A stretch of 64,000 nucleotides of DNA from Microvelia longipes (GCA_018340805.1 JACMZG010000008.1:23936315-24000314), one strand, 5' to 3'. Shown: positions 1-12,755, counted from the stretch's first letter. A program made the numbers and translations. Notes: a model not told the origin generated them from the sequence alone.

Positions 1-1020
1 GCTTTTACACAATTGTGTAGAAGGGTACTTATACTACTTTAATTCTCAATTCTTTCCACCACTTACATTTTTTAACTCAATGCAAAAAATATATTTTCTA
101 TAAAAATGAAGAAGAAAAATATTTATTTTATAAAAGGTAAAATCTAAGTGAAGAGGTTTAAGTGGTTATACAGCAAATAAAATAGCTTCAACTACCGGAA
201 AATAATTGAAAAATTGAAAAAATCAATTTTGACTAGATGAAAATTAATTTTTAACCCAAACGACCACAAAAGGTAAAATGTGGCCAACATTACTTTATAA
301 ATTATTTTTAGTTTATTTCAATTAAATAAACGTCCTACAAATAAACATTCAACACTCAGAATCATTGCAACCAAATTATAACAAACCAGGTTATTTTTTT
401 ATTGGAAAAATGTCATTTTAATGTATTAAAAATAATTTATATAAAGAAGAAGATTAGAATTTAAATTCTATAACCTTAGTTAATGAATAACGTTGGTTAA
501 AAGATTAAAAATCTCATTTTCCTAGAAAGAAACTTAATAAATAAAATTAAACACTATAAAGTATAAATAATATTTACATGACTAAGTTTAAATGATCTAA
601 AACATGACATCTCAATTAACTCAAACGTTTTTAACTTTATCAAGATAGCATTGAAATTGAAACCAATTTGTCAAGACAATCAAATGTATGACCTTAATAT
701 CACCAAAAAAGGATACACGGCCTTAATACAAAACTCAGGAACCGCATTCTAACTTAATACCGCAATGTTATCAGTAAATAGATAAGTAGAAATAACTTAT
801 TGAGCTTGGTAATTTATAATACAGTTAAATGTTTATTTTGAGTTACGATAATATAAAAAGTCATAATTACTTATAATGAACAGTAGTAATAATAGTAATG
901 ATAATAAACAATACCCGATAGAGCCATGTGGCTCAGGGAGACCTTCAAGCTGGATCTGCGGGAACAACCCAGGTAGTGAAGGCAACGCTAAAGTGTACTT
1001 ATCCACGATAGGATAAGTTA
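1..1020. other. AT-rich stretch, no gene seen
   Basis: No open frame or RNA gene is recognised. The only structured point is a small perfect hairpin at 921-934 (GAGCCA/TGGCTC) within a short GC-richer patch at about 911-1010. That patch could be the remnant of a repeat, but I could not match it to any family. Confidence 0.6.
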
Positions 1021-1425
1021 TTAAGAATATATTCTAAAATAATATAGTAATAATATAATTCTAACATAATAATAAAATTCTAATAAACAATAAAATTTTA
1101 ATATATAATAAAATTCTAATATACAATAAAATTTTAATATAATAATAAAATTCTAATATAACAATTAAAATTTAATATAAGAATATAGTTCTAATATAAG
1201 AATAAAAATTCTAATACAAGAATAATTCTAATATAAGAATACAATTCTAATATAAGAATAAAATTATGAATAAGAATATAATGCTAATATAAGAATAAAA
1301 TTATAGTATAAGAATGTAATTCTAAAATAAGAATAAATTACAGTATAAGATATAATTCTAATATAAGAATAAAATTATAGTATAAGAATATAATTCTAAT
1401 ATAGGAATAATAATATAATTCTACT
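1021..1425. repeat. AT-rich minisatellite
   Basis: About 400 bp of degenerate tandem copies of a roughly 17-20 bp unit of the type TAAGAATATAATTCTAATA. The left part is dominated by AATAAAATTCTAATATA variants and the right part by ATAAGAATAAAATTATAGT variants. Unit boundaries drift, as expected for an old AT-rich array. It has no coding potential. Confidence 0.75.
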
Positions 1426-3840
1426 AAACTGAATAAAAACTAGGGCCCGTATTCAAAGACATTTTCCTAACAATTTCCTAACATTCCCTAAGAGAATATC
1501 CTAAGGTCTAAGAGAATATCCAGAGATGCGAACCCAACACCTCTATGGTGTGGAAGGTCACGGCAATTATATATACGACTGGAAGTTACAAGTTACTCGT
1601 AATGGGTAATGTTTCTCAATTGATGAGATATTTGAAGTACCTTAACTTTAATGAAGTTTTCTCTTTTTTCTTGTTTATACAAGAATTAAAAATTGCACCG
1701 TTGAAACCTATGCTAACACTGTGTTATATATTAACATAAAGATCGAGGTTAGTTTTGCTCCTGGTCTAGACTAGTCCAGAACTATGGCTTAAAGCTACAG
1801 TCGCTCGATGGTAAACAGTTATCAGTTAAAAGCAAGAGCTCGAACCATTTCCCTATCATAACAAACTAGAAGCGTTTCATTGGCTCATTTCGAACAAAAC
1901 TAAACATTGACTGGTTTAACATGATAACACTCAGAGAAGAGAACAAAGGATTTTTAAGATAACGAGAAGTTATACTATAGCAATACAATAGCAAGGCGAA
2001 AAAACGATACTGCCCGTGAAATTATGGTTTCGAAACCTAAGTGCGAATACACTTACTACGTACACACAGCGTATTTATAAGCGATCGTATTGGATACGTA
2101 TGCAATATAGTCAACTAACTTCACGGTTCTTACAGCGTCTTGTTTAGTCAATCGAGTGAAATTATGATAACTGATCCGCCAAAACATCGCGTCTTTTATA
2201 GTGAAGCTTCACTTTTGGTTATAAGGAAGTTAAAAAATATATTAAATTAAATTGTGATTTCTTTGCAAAATAATAAATTTACACTAAAAAAAAATATCCC
2301 AAAAGTTATTTAATCAAAACGGTAATATTGAAGTGAAATAAAAGTTCGAGGAAAAGGTTATCCGTTAAATACGATCGTCTCTAAAGGTACATACAGCGTA
2401 TCGGGGATCCATTTAGATCCCATCTCCCTAGTTCTAGCGTATTCGATCGGATCCCTCAGCATGGTTAATACAGCTAATATTACCATATTGAGAGATCGTA
2501 TCCCATTCGATTCGCGGATCTAGAAGTGTGTGCGAACGTACTGACTATTTACCTGCACACCTATAGTAGGCGAGATAGAAAAGTTATAAGCCCAAGGAAA
2601 AACAAAGAATTTAGTTCTAACTTATCTCTAACTAGCAAATTTAAACTTATCTAAACATCTTTATAATATTGCGACCATTTTACAAATTTTAAAACAATCT
2701 TATAAAATAGCCCGAAAATCCCAATAAGATATTATTAATAGGGTTTTAGTTTGAGTTAACAGAAACTGTGACAACTGTTCATCTTATCAGTTGAAAAAAT
2801 TGTGGACCGCCTTTCGTGTTATCAGTAGTGCTCCTTCTATATATAGTATTATTCTAAGGTTACACTTAATAAGTGTATCATGTCTAGCAGGTTTAAAAAT
2901 GCTTAGTTCCAAGATTGACAGCTTTTTAAAAGTAATAAGCTATTAATATTTTTGACTAGAAATAGATTTATCGTAGAAAGAAAGAACGCAGCTTTAAGAT
3001 TAGATAATATATAGGTGTGAAGCCCAGAAAAATACAAACACTATCTTATCTGAAACAAGTCAGGTAACGGTACGACGGTTTACACATTTTAAACTTCGAA
3101 ATATTCAATATTTACATAAGAATAATTTATAAAAGTAATTTCTTTTCTCAAATACTCTCTGTACCCATGTTGTAAAAAAATAAATGTCTCTTTTGTTCGA
3201 AATAAAATTTAAAAGTTAAATTTAAATAACAGAAAGTTGTATTTTAAACCAAATGAAACACCTAAGAACTGTATCTATAAGAGAAATAGGTAAACACATC
3301 TGAAGAATATTTTTAACATAAATGTATTACTATTAATTCCAATGATACTTTGGAAAAATGTATTTATCAATTTAGAAAGTAGTAAAAGTCACAAGTTGTC
3401 CATAGAACCAAAATGTATAGTGGATTAAATTTTAACTCATTTTATTTTTGTGATTAATCATACAATAACAATATAAGTATTTAAAAAAAAAGTGTGAATA
3501 AACCTCGTTTAATAGTTTTAAAGATAGATGGCACCACAGTACGGTTTTATAGTTTTCAGGATAGATGGCACACCACAGTACGTTTTTATAGTTTTCAAGA
3601 TACCACGTAAAATAATTTCCAACACCTCATACCTAGTAACGAGGTATAACTACGATACCTTATATGATTGTTTGAAAATCTAATATTACACATTAGAGTC
3701 CTTATTTGATACTTTTTATTAAAGAGTTAACTGTAAATTAGCTTTTTTAGGGAACCTCTATCATGAAAATAATGCTTATGATGTTGTTCGGATGACGGAA
3801 GTGATGAGAAGGAGAGTGAAGGAACTCTGTAGAAATAATT
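1426..3840. other. Non-coding stretch with scattered repeat remnants
   Basis: No gene is supported. At 1443 there is GGGCCCGTATTCAAAGAC, which looks like one end of a dispersed MITE-type repeat, but no matching inverted end lies nearby. Around 2040-2110 and 2380-2540 two GC-richer patches share ACAYACAGCGTAT and several GATC/GGATCC motifs, suggesting an old duplicated repeat. The remainder is featureless AT-rich sequence. Confidence 0.5.
3512..3604. repeat. Short tandem repeat, 37-39 bp unit, about 2.5 copies
   Basis: Two successive copies begin ATAGTTTT and contain GATAGATGGCA and CCACAGTACG (3512-3548 and 3549-3587). A third partial copy starts at 3588. The second copy carries a 2-bp insertion in GGCACACCAC. 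This looks like a simple local duplication without coding content. Confidence 0.8.
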
Positions 3841-3841
3841 A

Positions 3842-3862
3842 ATATATATACATATATATATA

Positions 3863-3920
<58 letters not shown>

Positions 3921-4009
3921 ATTATTGTGTGAGAGACATTCATGATATTGTGTCAACTATTCATGTTTTGCAAGATCGTAATATCAAATGATATTTATTT
4001 ATATATATA

Positions 4010-4053
<44 letters not shown>

Positions 4054-4058
4054 GTGTG

Positions 4059-4092
<34 letters not shown>

Positions 4093-4093
4093 A
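3842..4093. repeat. (TA)n blocks and compound (TA)n(TG)n microsatellite
   Basis: A (TA)n block spans 3842-3924. After about 75 bp of unique sequence, a second (TA)n runs from about 3999 and passes directly into (TG)n up to about 4093. The second block is the leader of the R5 repeat whose conserved motif follows at 4142-4166. Apparent open frames across it are translations of the dinucleotide repeats. Confidence 0.9.
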
Positions 4094-4141
4094 TGATGTT
4101 AGAGTTTCTATCCTTGCATACGGCTCGAAGACAAGATAAAT

Positions 4142-4166
4142 CGATTGAGACCGGTTTCAGCTCAAT
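4142..4166 (+). repeat. R5 conserved motif, copy 1
   Basis: A 25-bp stretch containing GACCGGTTTCAGCTCAAT lies about 50 bp downstream of a (TA)n(TG)n tract. The same 25 bp with one mismatch occurs at 12726-12750, again just downstream of such a tract. This points to a dispersed repeat family led by a microsatellite. GAAACCGGTC (the reverse strand) is a core often seen in arthropod dispersed repeats. Confidence 0.65.
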
Positions 4167-6113
4167 GGGACGATCCCTACTACCTCTACGATGATCTGGG
4201 TTTAGTAGAGCTAGAGAGTGGGGAGATAGTATAAAAAAGAGGCCTCTACTTCTTCTCCTGCCATGGACAAAGAAGTAATGGACAATAATTGGTCCCACGG
4301 CGAGCAATGTAGGCACGAAAAGCGGACTTCAAAGTTGTATTCGAGTCGTAGGCATTCTGATACGACAAGGACTTGACGCAGCAGATACGGAATGAAGGCC
4401 CACATTGTATACAGGTAATATCAAAAGCTTCTTTTATACCTTGGTTTGCTTAGTGTACCATCATCTCAGACATACAATCTCTATTAGCTTATTCATTTGT
4501 TCGACTATCGATTTTTAGATAAAAGTGATCACAGAAAATTGTTTTCAAAGAGCATTTCCTACAGGAAAAAAGGGAAAATTTTTATAGCATTTGCAGTTCT
4601 TATACAAAGGGTTCCTAATCTGCAGCAGCTATTGAGCTCAGAAAGAGGGAAAATTCCTTTTTTATAAAACCTATTCTATTTTCAAAATATTTTTATTGAA
4701 CCTAAAATTCTAGAAGATTTTATAAATTCTTAAAATTCCAATAAGACAAAAATTTATAAAATTTTAAACTCATACGGCTATTAGATCCTTAAAATAAAAC
4801 AACAGATACATATAAGAATAAACATTAAGTTGCTTTTATACAAAATACAAATAATATCAAATGTTTGGCAAAATACCTTAGCACATAAAAACTCATTTTC
4901 CCTTTGAAAGTTCGTAAAAACAATTCAATTCTGGACAACAATAAAATTCAATCATGTGCACACAACTGAAAACAAAAAATATTCTCAAAATATGCAAGAA
5001 CGTAGGTTTGATACTATTTTTTTAAAGTTCTTACAAAAGTTAGGCATAATACTATGAAATTATCAACAGTTTTTGAAGCAAGTGATTTTTCTAAGGGACT
5101 TTTTGAAAATAATATTGAATTTTTGTAAAGTATTTATTAAGCAAACATTTTTTAATGCGAGAAACAAGTTCTAATATATGTCAAATAAGCCCCTGATTAA
5201 TAAAAAACTCTAAGGGCTTTTATTACTTTCAATAAAAGTTTATTTTACTATATAGAAAATTTCTATTGAACCTTTTAAATTCAATGTACACGCTTGTAAT
5301 AAATATTCCAAGAAAAAGGGAATAATTGGAGAAAAAGTTTTTATTGGTCAAATCTAGGAAAAAATAAAACTAAAGCCAGATTCACAGTATTACTGCGGCA
5401 GATCACTCCGTGATTTGTAGCTCTTTAATGAGTTTTCTTTTTTAAACAAAAACCTATAAACCCCAGGCAGGGTTAAAACTCACTCGTGATTTTTAAGGGT
5501 ATTTTTTAAACAAAAAAAAAACAGAGATTGAGTTTTTACGTGCCAAAAAAAGCTAGATTCGAGAAAAAATAAAATCAAAAATTATAACGAATCAATTGTA
5601 TTTTTTTATCTTTAGTCAATTCATACTTGGTAAAATTAATCATCCTCTGGAAGTTGAAAAAATTATAATAAGATTAACGTTGAATTAATCATTTTAAAAA
5701 GGGCAATAAGTCAGAGCAAGGGGACGCGAATAAAGGGGCAGAAGAGATTTGCAGAAAAAGAAAAAATTAATCAAATCTATCATATTTATATTAAGATTCT
5801 GTCCATTTTCCCATTTCTTTTTCTCTAGTCGATTTTTTCTGCGTCATTAAAATTGAGAAGAAATATTATAATAATTGAACAAATAAGTATTTGTTGAAAA
5901 CTTTTTACCTGCCAATTTACGTTTTAAATAGTAACAATAACTCGTCTTATAAATAGAAATTAAGCAAAAAAACTAACTTTTTACCCATTTTTACTTTAAT
6001 ACTTTATTTAAGACAATAAAATGGACTAGATAACAAGCCGATTCATACTCCTATTTAATGCATGTAATCCTTTAGAGCAATGAATAATTCACACCATATA
6101 ATCTATTTAAAAT
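4167..6113. other. Non-coding stretch, nothing recognised
   Basis: About 1.9 kb of AT-rich sequence. The section to about 4410 is GC-richer and has two overlapping short open frames on the minus strand, but neither resembles a known protein and both run into the (TG)n tract. From 4420 onward nothing is recognised. Confidence 0.5.
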
Positions 6114-6551
6114 GGTGGAACATTTTATAATGGCGCAACGGCATTAAATCATGGTCCTAAAATATCGGAAGTGGTCCTTATTCCCCAGTAAGTTGGCGCA
6201 GTTCAAATTTACCATTATTTCTTCGTTCTCACGAGCTGTTTGGCGGAGGTTCATTCCACTTGGGAGTTTAGCCCAAACTACTGTTAACACGGCATTTTTC
6301 ATCGTAAAAAATAAGTTTCAGGGTTGAACCCCGTGTTTAATCCCGTTCACACGACAACTGCCGGAGGAGTTGAACCCCCTAGGGGGTTTAACACGAGGTT
6401 GAACACCCAACCAAATTCCGCGTGTGAACAAAGTATATGTTTGGTAACTATTAAGCCAACTTGCTTGGGGGTAGATACCATTTCCAAAAGTCTAGGACCT
6501 GTGTTTTCCATATTTTAGGCATTTCATTTTGGTAAATTTAAAATGTTCCAC
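6114..6551. mobile_element. MITE-like element with imperfect terminal inverted repeats
   Basis: The left end GGTGGAACATTTTA (6114) is the inverse of the right end TAAAATGTTCCACC (to 6551). Similarity continues inward: TGGTCCTAAAATAT on the left against AAATATGGAAAAC plus AGGTCCTAG read from the right, and CAGTAAGTTGGC against CAAGCAAGTTGGC. The centre has several GTTGAACCCC/GTTTAACAC-type sub-repeats and a CCCCCTAGGGGG palindrome. No open frame longer than about 60 codons is present, so it is non-autonomous. No clear target duplication was found. Confidence 0.5.
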
Positions 6552-9170
6552 CCGGTATACACCAAGACCGAAAAATAGATGGATTCTCATAGTTTCTACA
6601 TAAGTATTGTAAATCTATATTAATTAGCGAACATGGTTTAGCAAGGCTACCAAAATTGTTGTTGATTAAGTTAATCTTACCGAAAATTCCCAAAATTTCG
6701 TCTTCCGAACAATCTAATAATCGTCTGCTTTTTATGAAAATCGTCAATAAATAATCAATTAGTAGTGACGAGCGATACAATAAGATAACACAGGAAATAG
6801 AATTATGAAAGTTTTCGAGTTCAATGTGGGGATTGTTTTCAAGCTTCGTGTAAAGAATTCACTGGGGCTAGAGAAGGTAAATTATTTGTAATTAATTTTC
6901 CAAAGGCAAAGAAGAGAAAACACACACTCGAACTTGATTGGGAAATTACACTGTCTATAAGTGCAGAGTCTACAGTAATTTCCAATCACAGCAACTAATA
7001 ACAAACTTACTAAAACTTTCATGAAAAGGAAGGAAATAAGTACAAGAAGAAGAGTATAGAGGAAAATACGAAGAATAAATGCTGCAACAGACCATGTCTT
7101 GAAACTTGGTAATATAGTAAATCTAAAGACTTTCTTAAAATCAGTTTTACCAAGATTGGAACATAAGAGAGAGGTAGTAGAGTTTGTGGCAAAACTTTAC
7201 CGAGCGACTTTGATGAGGATTCAATTATGGGGAACAAAATGTCGGAAAAGGATGCTGAAGAACAAGAGAGCCAATAATCGACATACTCCCCTTCTTAAGA
7301 AGCTCAAGTTAATGGACAAGGAGAGGAAGAGTTTAATGAACCTAAACCGAGATTTTAACAGCTGTGACGAACAATAACAAAACCACAACATATCTTAGTA
7401 GTAGTACGAATAGTCTTCCTATCACCTCACTCTTAGGAGCTTAATATAATAATAACCAGAAAAGAAAAAAGTTTAATAACTATTTCATCCTCAATACATT
7501 TCAAACCTCATTATCTCTACAATCTTATTAAGAACTACTAGTTCGTATAATACAGCGTAGCGTAAAACACGATTATACATGTAAAACAGGTTATTACTTA
7601 ATTAAACCTGGTTAAATATTAGCAACAATGGATCTGACATTTGCCCCGGAGCATGATATGAATACAACAGGATACATACACAAAATAACCGTGTATAAAG
7701 AGAACAAAAAGAAACAAATAACAAAGCGTGCATGAACTTGGTTTATTTCAAAGGAAATTTTGAAAGGAAAGAAAAAGAAAGGAAACAGTTGAAATTTAAG
7801 GATTTAAAAGATTAATCTAAATAGATTTATAAATATATTTTACATTTTTTAATTTGTTTGAACTAAACTTTAAGAAGAATATAATTTTTCACAATATATC
7901 TGCTTCATACATCGCTAGTGAGTAAATGTTTTGTATTTTTATAAATTTGATCCAATTCCAATCCATAAAAATATTTTTCTTTGAATAAATCTAATAAATA
8001 ACAAGTTGTAACGTTTGAGTGAAATTTCTGTTTAGGAAGAGAGCGCTATAAATCCCAGATAGAAATAATATATTTTATGCTAGATGAATTTAAACTACAT
8101 GTATAAACAAAATGAAGAATTTTATATTATGATTTACGGATAGGTTCCATGCGAGAGACTGAAATCGCAGCAAGAGTGAAGTGCCAACATATACGAGACA
8201 GCTAACAACCAACTAAAAAATATATAGCTTTTTAGGTTTTAATTGTGAAAAACTGCCTCCCTAACCCACTACCTTGTGGATATTTAAGTTATTAATGTTT
8301 TGCGGTGGAAGTGAGATGTCTATGGGGGAAGGGTTTCCACACTGTGGTGGTAGCGTACGTGATGGTGCGTGCATTTATCGCGACACTATATCACTTGAGT
8401 TTAGTTAGTGCTGTATTTCACCTTTACTTCTCTTATACGGCTCTCAGGATATTTATCGTTTTAATTTCTACTTGAAAAAGGGTCTATATAGTAATATAAA
8501 AAGCTTTTTTCAAGTTTTTCATTGCTTTTCGATACACGGTCAGGTTCAAGGAGCACTCAGATCAATACTATTCTAGAGTTACACCTGTTATAATGGTCTC
8601 TCCCTCTCGCAATCCAATGCATCTTACTTTGAAACCAATATAGAAGTATCACACTTTTCCTCTATTATATCATGATCAAAGTTGTAATTACATTGCAAGC
8701 GTTCTCTTAAAGATAAAGTACTTTTAATCTTTTTCGAATCTACAACAATCACCCTCTTGTAACAGCAACAATATTGATCAGTTTATTTCAACAAACATTT
8801 TCATGTGATCGATTAAAATGGATACCAACACACGCAATAACTAAATTAGTTTGGTAAAGGTTGTCAAGGAGACAAACAAGCAATTTCAATGCGTTTGATA
8901 AACAAAATGTTAATCTAAACACGTCTGAGTAAACTAGATCATACAAACCAAATTAACCAAACCCCCAGTGATACACGCAATGTGTATAAATACGCATTGA
9001 CAACAAATTTTCTTTTCGAAGAAAAGTATCTTTACCAAACCCGCATTGACCGAGTCTTGTATTCCGCTTGCTAGCACGACGCAGAACAAAACATGACTTC
9101 ATCTCATTAGTACATTTTTCTTAGAGAATTTGCCTCTATACAATACAACAAGAAAACAGCAATAGAAAAT
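6552..9170. other. Non-coding stretch, nothing recognised
   Basis: No gene, RNA or known repeat is recognised in this 2.6 kb. A 92-codon open frame at 7099-7377 opens only with TTG, is lysine-rich and resembles nothing I know, so I do not call it a gene. Confidence 0.45.
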
Positions 9171-9463
9171 GAAGATTTAGGTCTTCCGGTGGTGACCGCG
9201 TTAATGTAGATGAAGAATCCGACGTTTCGCTTCTACTGTGGGAGGCATCTTCAGGGATGTAGGACATCATGGAATACTCTACAAAAATAGAGGGCCTCTA
9301 TGTACAAAAATTAAATAGGGCCTCCATCGTCTCCATCTTCAGTTTAGTTTTGTAGAGCATTCCATGATGCCCTATATCCCTGAAGATGCCTCCCACAGTG
9401 GAAGCGAAACGTCGGATTCTATATCTACATTGACGCGGTCACCACCGAAAGACCTAAATCTTC
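9171..9463. mobile_element. R2 fold-back element, copy A
   Basis: Two arms of 116 bp (9171-9286 and 9348-9463) are near-perfect inverted repeats around a 61-bp spacer. The outer ends read GAAGATTTAGGTCTTCCGG and its inverse. Each arm contains CTGAAGA...GAAACGTCGG (right arm 9380-9410; left arm inverted at 9224-9254), resembling a hammerhead ribozyme core. There is no open frame. It belongs with the copies at about 9966-10233 and 39254-39493. The arrangement fits a non-autonomous derivative of a Penelope-like retroelement, which is inference from the motif only. Confidence 0.7.
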
Positions 9464-9954
9464 GTAACAATAACCATTGAAGCATAAGCAGCTTATTAGC
9501 AATACAAAGAGTTATACATTCAGTAACTACTTAATGGAAGCATAATTTTCTTTGAAACCCAGCAAAAATAAGATACTGATCAAAGAGATATAGAAATTAA
9601 AAGTACCAATAAATTCAAAATTGAGTAAGCTTTTTTTATACCCGGAAATCCTCACTTTATACCGGACGAACATAATGAAAATAGTTCCTTGACTTGAAAC
9701 TAAGTATTTAATAACTTAGTTAGTCATAATATCATGCAGAGTTAGGCCTATTTTTAAGTTCTGCTACTATAAACAGAACTTTTTTTCAGAAAATAATCAA
9801 CAATAATTATTCCGCCTATAATGTAACTTTTTCAAAAATATTTCATTAATTGGTAATAATTATTGGTAATGGTGAAATATATAGTAATATATTCCACTTA
9901 TTGATAAGTAAAATACAATAAAAAGAGACTGGTGTTCAAGTCAGACTCCTGGCC
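9464..9954. other. Non-coding spacer between two R2 elements
   Basis: About 490 bp of AT-rich sequence between two fold-back copies. Nothing is recognised. Confidence 0.5.
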
Positions 9955-10243
9955 TGTGAACATCTGACAAACTGCGTAGGCTTCCGCGGTTATTGTCATG
10001 AAGATTTAGGTCATCCGGTGGTGAGCGCGTCAATGTAGATTAAGAATCTGACGTTTCACTTCCTGTGGAGGCATGTACCGGAATGTAGGACAAAAAACTG
10101 AGTTCAGTTTTGTAGAGCATTGTGTTTCTATCCATGTTGTCCTACATCCCTGAAGATGCCTCACACAGTGGAAGCGAAACGTCGGATTCTTCATCTACAT
10201 TGACGCGGTCAGCACCGGAAGACCTAAATCTTCTGTGAACATC
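9955..10243. mobile_element. R2 fold-back element, copy B, with flanking duplication
   Basis: The core inverted-repeat element spans 10000-10233, with a further 34 bp of family-specific sequence on the left (9966-9999, shared with copy C). It is bracketed by an 11-bp direct repeat TGTGAACATCT, starting at about 9955 on the left and 10234 on the right, a plausible target-site duplication. The right arm carries CTGAAGA at 10150 and GAAAC at 10176. The left arm has a shortened and more diverged version. No open frame is present. Confidence 0.65.
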
Positions 10244-10244
10244 T

Positions 10245-12632
10245 CACTATATAGCTAGCTAATCTTTGAATAAATTTATACCTGAATTATAATTGTCATC
10301 ATTTATATTATATAATTTTTTCAATGAAGAGAAAAAACTACAACGACTTATATTTTTCCAATAAATTAGGTTAACCGTTAACATATTTAAGAGGTACTTG
10401 ACACAATCTTAATATACTTAACTTTCTTGCAGCTCTTTAGACTTCTTACAATCTTATTTAGAGTCTAAAAATAAATTTATAACGTCAGCAGTAAGAATAC
10501 TTAAAAAATACTTCTTTTAAGATCCCATTACTTTTTATAACCTCTTTTACCCTTTAAAAAATTTATTCGGTATTCCTTCTCGTAAATTTTAAAAGAGCCC
10601 TATGTTTGTCCCGTAAGAAAGTAACTAGACAGAAAATGTTTAAGAACGGCTATAAAGTTAATAGTTATTGCTGCTAGTAAAACGTTTCAAAAAAGATTTG
10701 TAACGTATGGCATTTTTGTAAAGAAACCCTAAAAGTTTATCATGTTGACATATTTATGTTTTTTGAGATAACCCGTAAAAATAAAAGGCAGTAAAAAATG
10801 CATCCATATGTTGAGGTACAAAATCAACTTAAGTATGTATGTTAGTACCAATAATGATAAAATAAATATAATATTAGGTTTTGTAAAAAAAAATTAAAAA
10901 ACAACTTGTAATGACAAATTTACATGTGTTACCAAGGATAAACTTTTTAGGATTTTTCTACCTAAAGAACAATATTCTCTTATAATCTAACAATTAATTG
11001 TAACATTCATTTGTAAAATTTCTACCCAAGTCCGAACCTAGGTAGACTAAGTTACAAGTTCATTTGATTAATTAAAACTTAGTTTTATCGCAAACTTTTA
11101 GTTTATTAGTAATCTAGTGCTCAATATGACTTTGTAAAACGTTTTTTATAAATATTACTTCTCGTATTTTAGAAATAATTTTATTTGAAATAATTCACTC
11201 ATATGAATGAAACTGGGTTTTAATAATATTTCGACACATTGCTTACAAAAATTCTTGTAGGTTACAATAAATTGTAATAATATTCTTGAGACGCTTAATT
11301 TTGACACTTGAGTTACAAGTTGTATTGCACAATAGTTTGTAAGATTTGTGGGGGAGATTTGACACAAATATGCTCATTTCCTAGGAGATTTAAGAAAAAA
11401 CTTGTAACTTACTAGAGTTTTTTAAATAAAAGTGTATGAAAATCGCTAATAATTATACTAGTCTGGACTTGTACATTAAAGAAACAAATTTCTAAAAATT
11501 ATTAGTAAACTTGTAGCTTTTTACTTGTAGTATACAAAACTTGAACTTTCGTGAAACGGAGCCCTGATATTATTTTGTGAAAAGAAAAAAAAATCAAACA
11601 ATTCAAGAACTTAGAATCATCCCAAACCCTTTACGTAAGAGTTACTTTCAAATACTTTTGGAAGTAACTCAATAAAGAACCAATAAAGAATTCGTTTAAA
11701 AATATCTCAATTAAAACAACTAGATATACACATGATATACATGCATATATCTTACTATAAAACCAATAGCGTGGTAAAAAAAAGCGCCCCGCCAAATCTT
11801 CGGTCCAAAAACATTGTGAAATCTACTTTACTGTCCCAGTCCCAAAAACATTTTTTCCTGTTAAGTAACAGATTCTTGACTTAACAGATCAGGATTAACT
11901 GTCAGTTATCCTTAAGTTATTCCTGACTAAGTTAATCTGTCACGAAAAGCTTGATTAAGTAAAGCATATTTTAGTATATAAGAGTTATAAAGAATGAAAT
12001 AGTCTAAAAGATTTCTAGTAGAATTTTCAATTAAGAACAAGGAAAATAAGATTAAAAAGTTTTAAAGAACTTATTGACATCAATTTTCTTGCATAACACT
12101 AATATAAAAATAATTATGTATATTTATTTATACATTTATGTAATAATCAGTGAAACTAGTTTTCTTCAATCAATCCCAGATTCCTTATATTACTTATATT
12201 CTAAGGAAGAATATTATCTAGAATAAAATGTTATAAAAGAAGAATCAAGAGAGAGTGTCTTATAAATAAGATGTTATAATATAAATCTAACACAATCAGA
12301 GAAGACAAGTTATGATTTTATGTATGATATGACATAGAGTCGAGTATTGTACATCTCAAAGTGTTTCTCAATTCACTTTATGACGTCGGTAAAAAAATCA
12401 ACTTAAATCAAAATATACATTATAAGCATTTTCCAAACACGCTTTTACAAAAAATAAAAAATAAACTGAAAGTTGCATGGCACTTATAGTTTAAGAATAA
12501 TACAAATGATGCTTAATGCTTATTATCCGCGTTACGATCAAACCATACATTATAGAAACATCTATTACCTAAGGAACGATTTGTAGCGAAGAAGTATGAA
12601 GTGACATAATAACAAAAAATATGTCCGAAAAA

Positions 12633-12636
<4 letters not shown>
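10245..12636. other. Non-coding stretch with weak dyad symmetries
   Basis: No gene is supported. At 11858-11942 several overlapping dyads occur around CTGTTAAG / CTTAACAG and GTTAATCTGTCA, probably an old inverted-repeat remnant. Short ACTTGTAAC/ACTTGTAG motifs recur between about 10900 and 11540, and AGGGCTC-type motifs occur near 10593 and 11558, possibly the ends of a degraded element. None is convincing enough to delimit. Confidence 0.4.
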
Positions 12637-12703
<67 letters not shown>

Positions 12704-12755
12704 AATGGTCGAAGTAATTCTAAAGCGATTGCGACCGGTTTCAGCTCAATCAGAC
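12637..12755 (+). repeat. R5, copy 2: (TA)n(TG)n microsatellite plus conserved motif
   Basis: (TA)n from 12637 passes into (TG)n ending at 12703. The conserved 25-bp motif containing GACCGGTTTCAGCTCAAT follows at 12726-12750. Order and orientation match copy 1 at 4.0-4.17 kb. Confidence 0.7.

Noticed and set aside
1443..1530. Complete MITE beginning GGGCCCGTATTC
   Set aside because: No matching inverted end was found within several kb.
7099..7377. 92-codon open frame
   Set aside because: Starts only with TTG, basic composition, no family match.
9171..10233. CRISPR array
   Set aside because: Repeats here are inverted arms of dispersed elements, not regularly spaced direct repeats with unique spacers.
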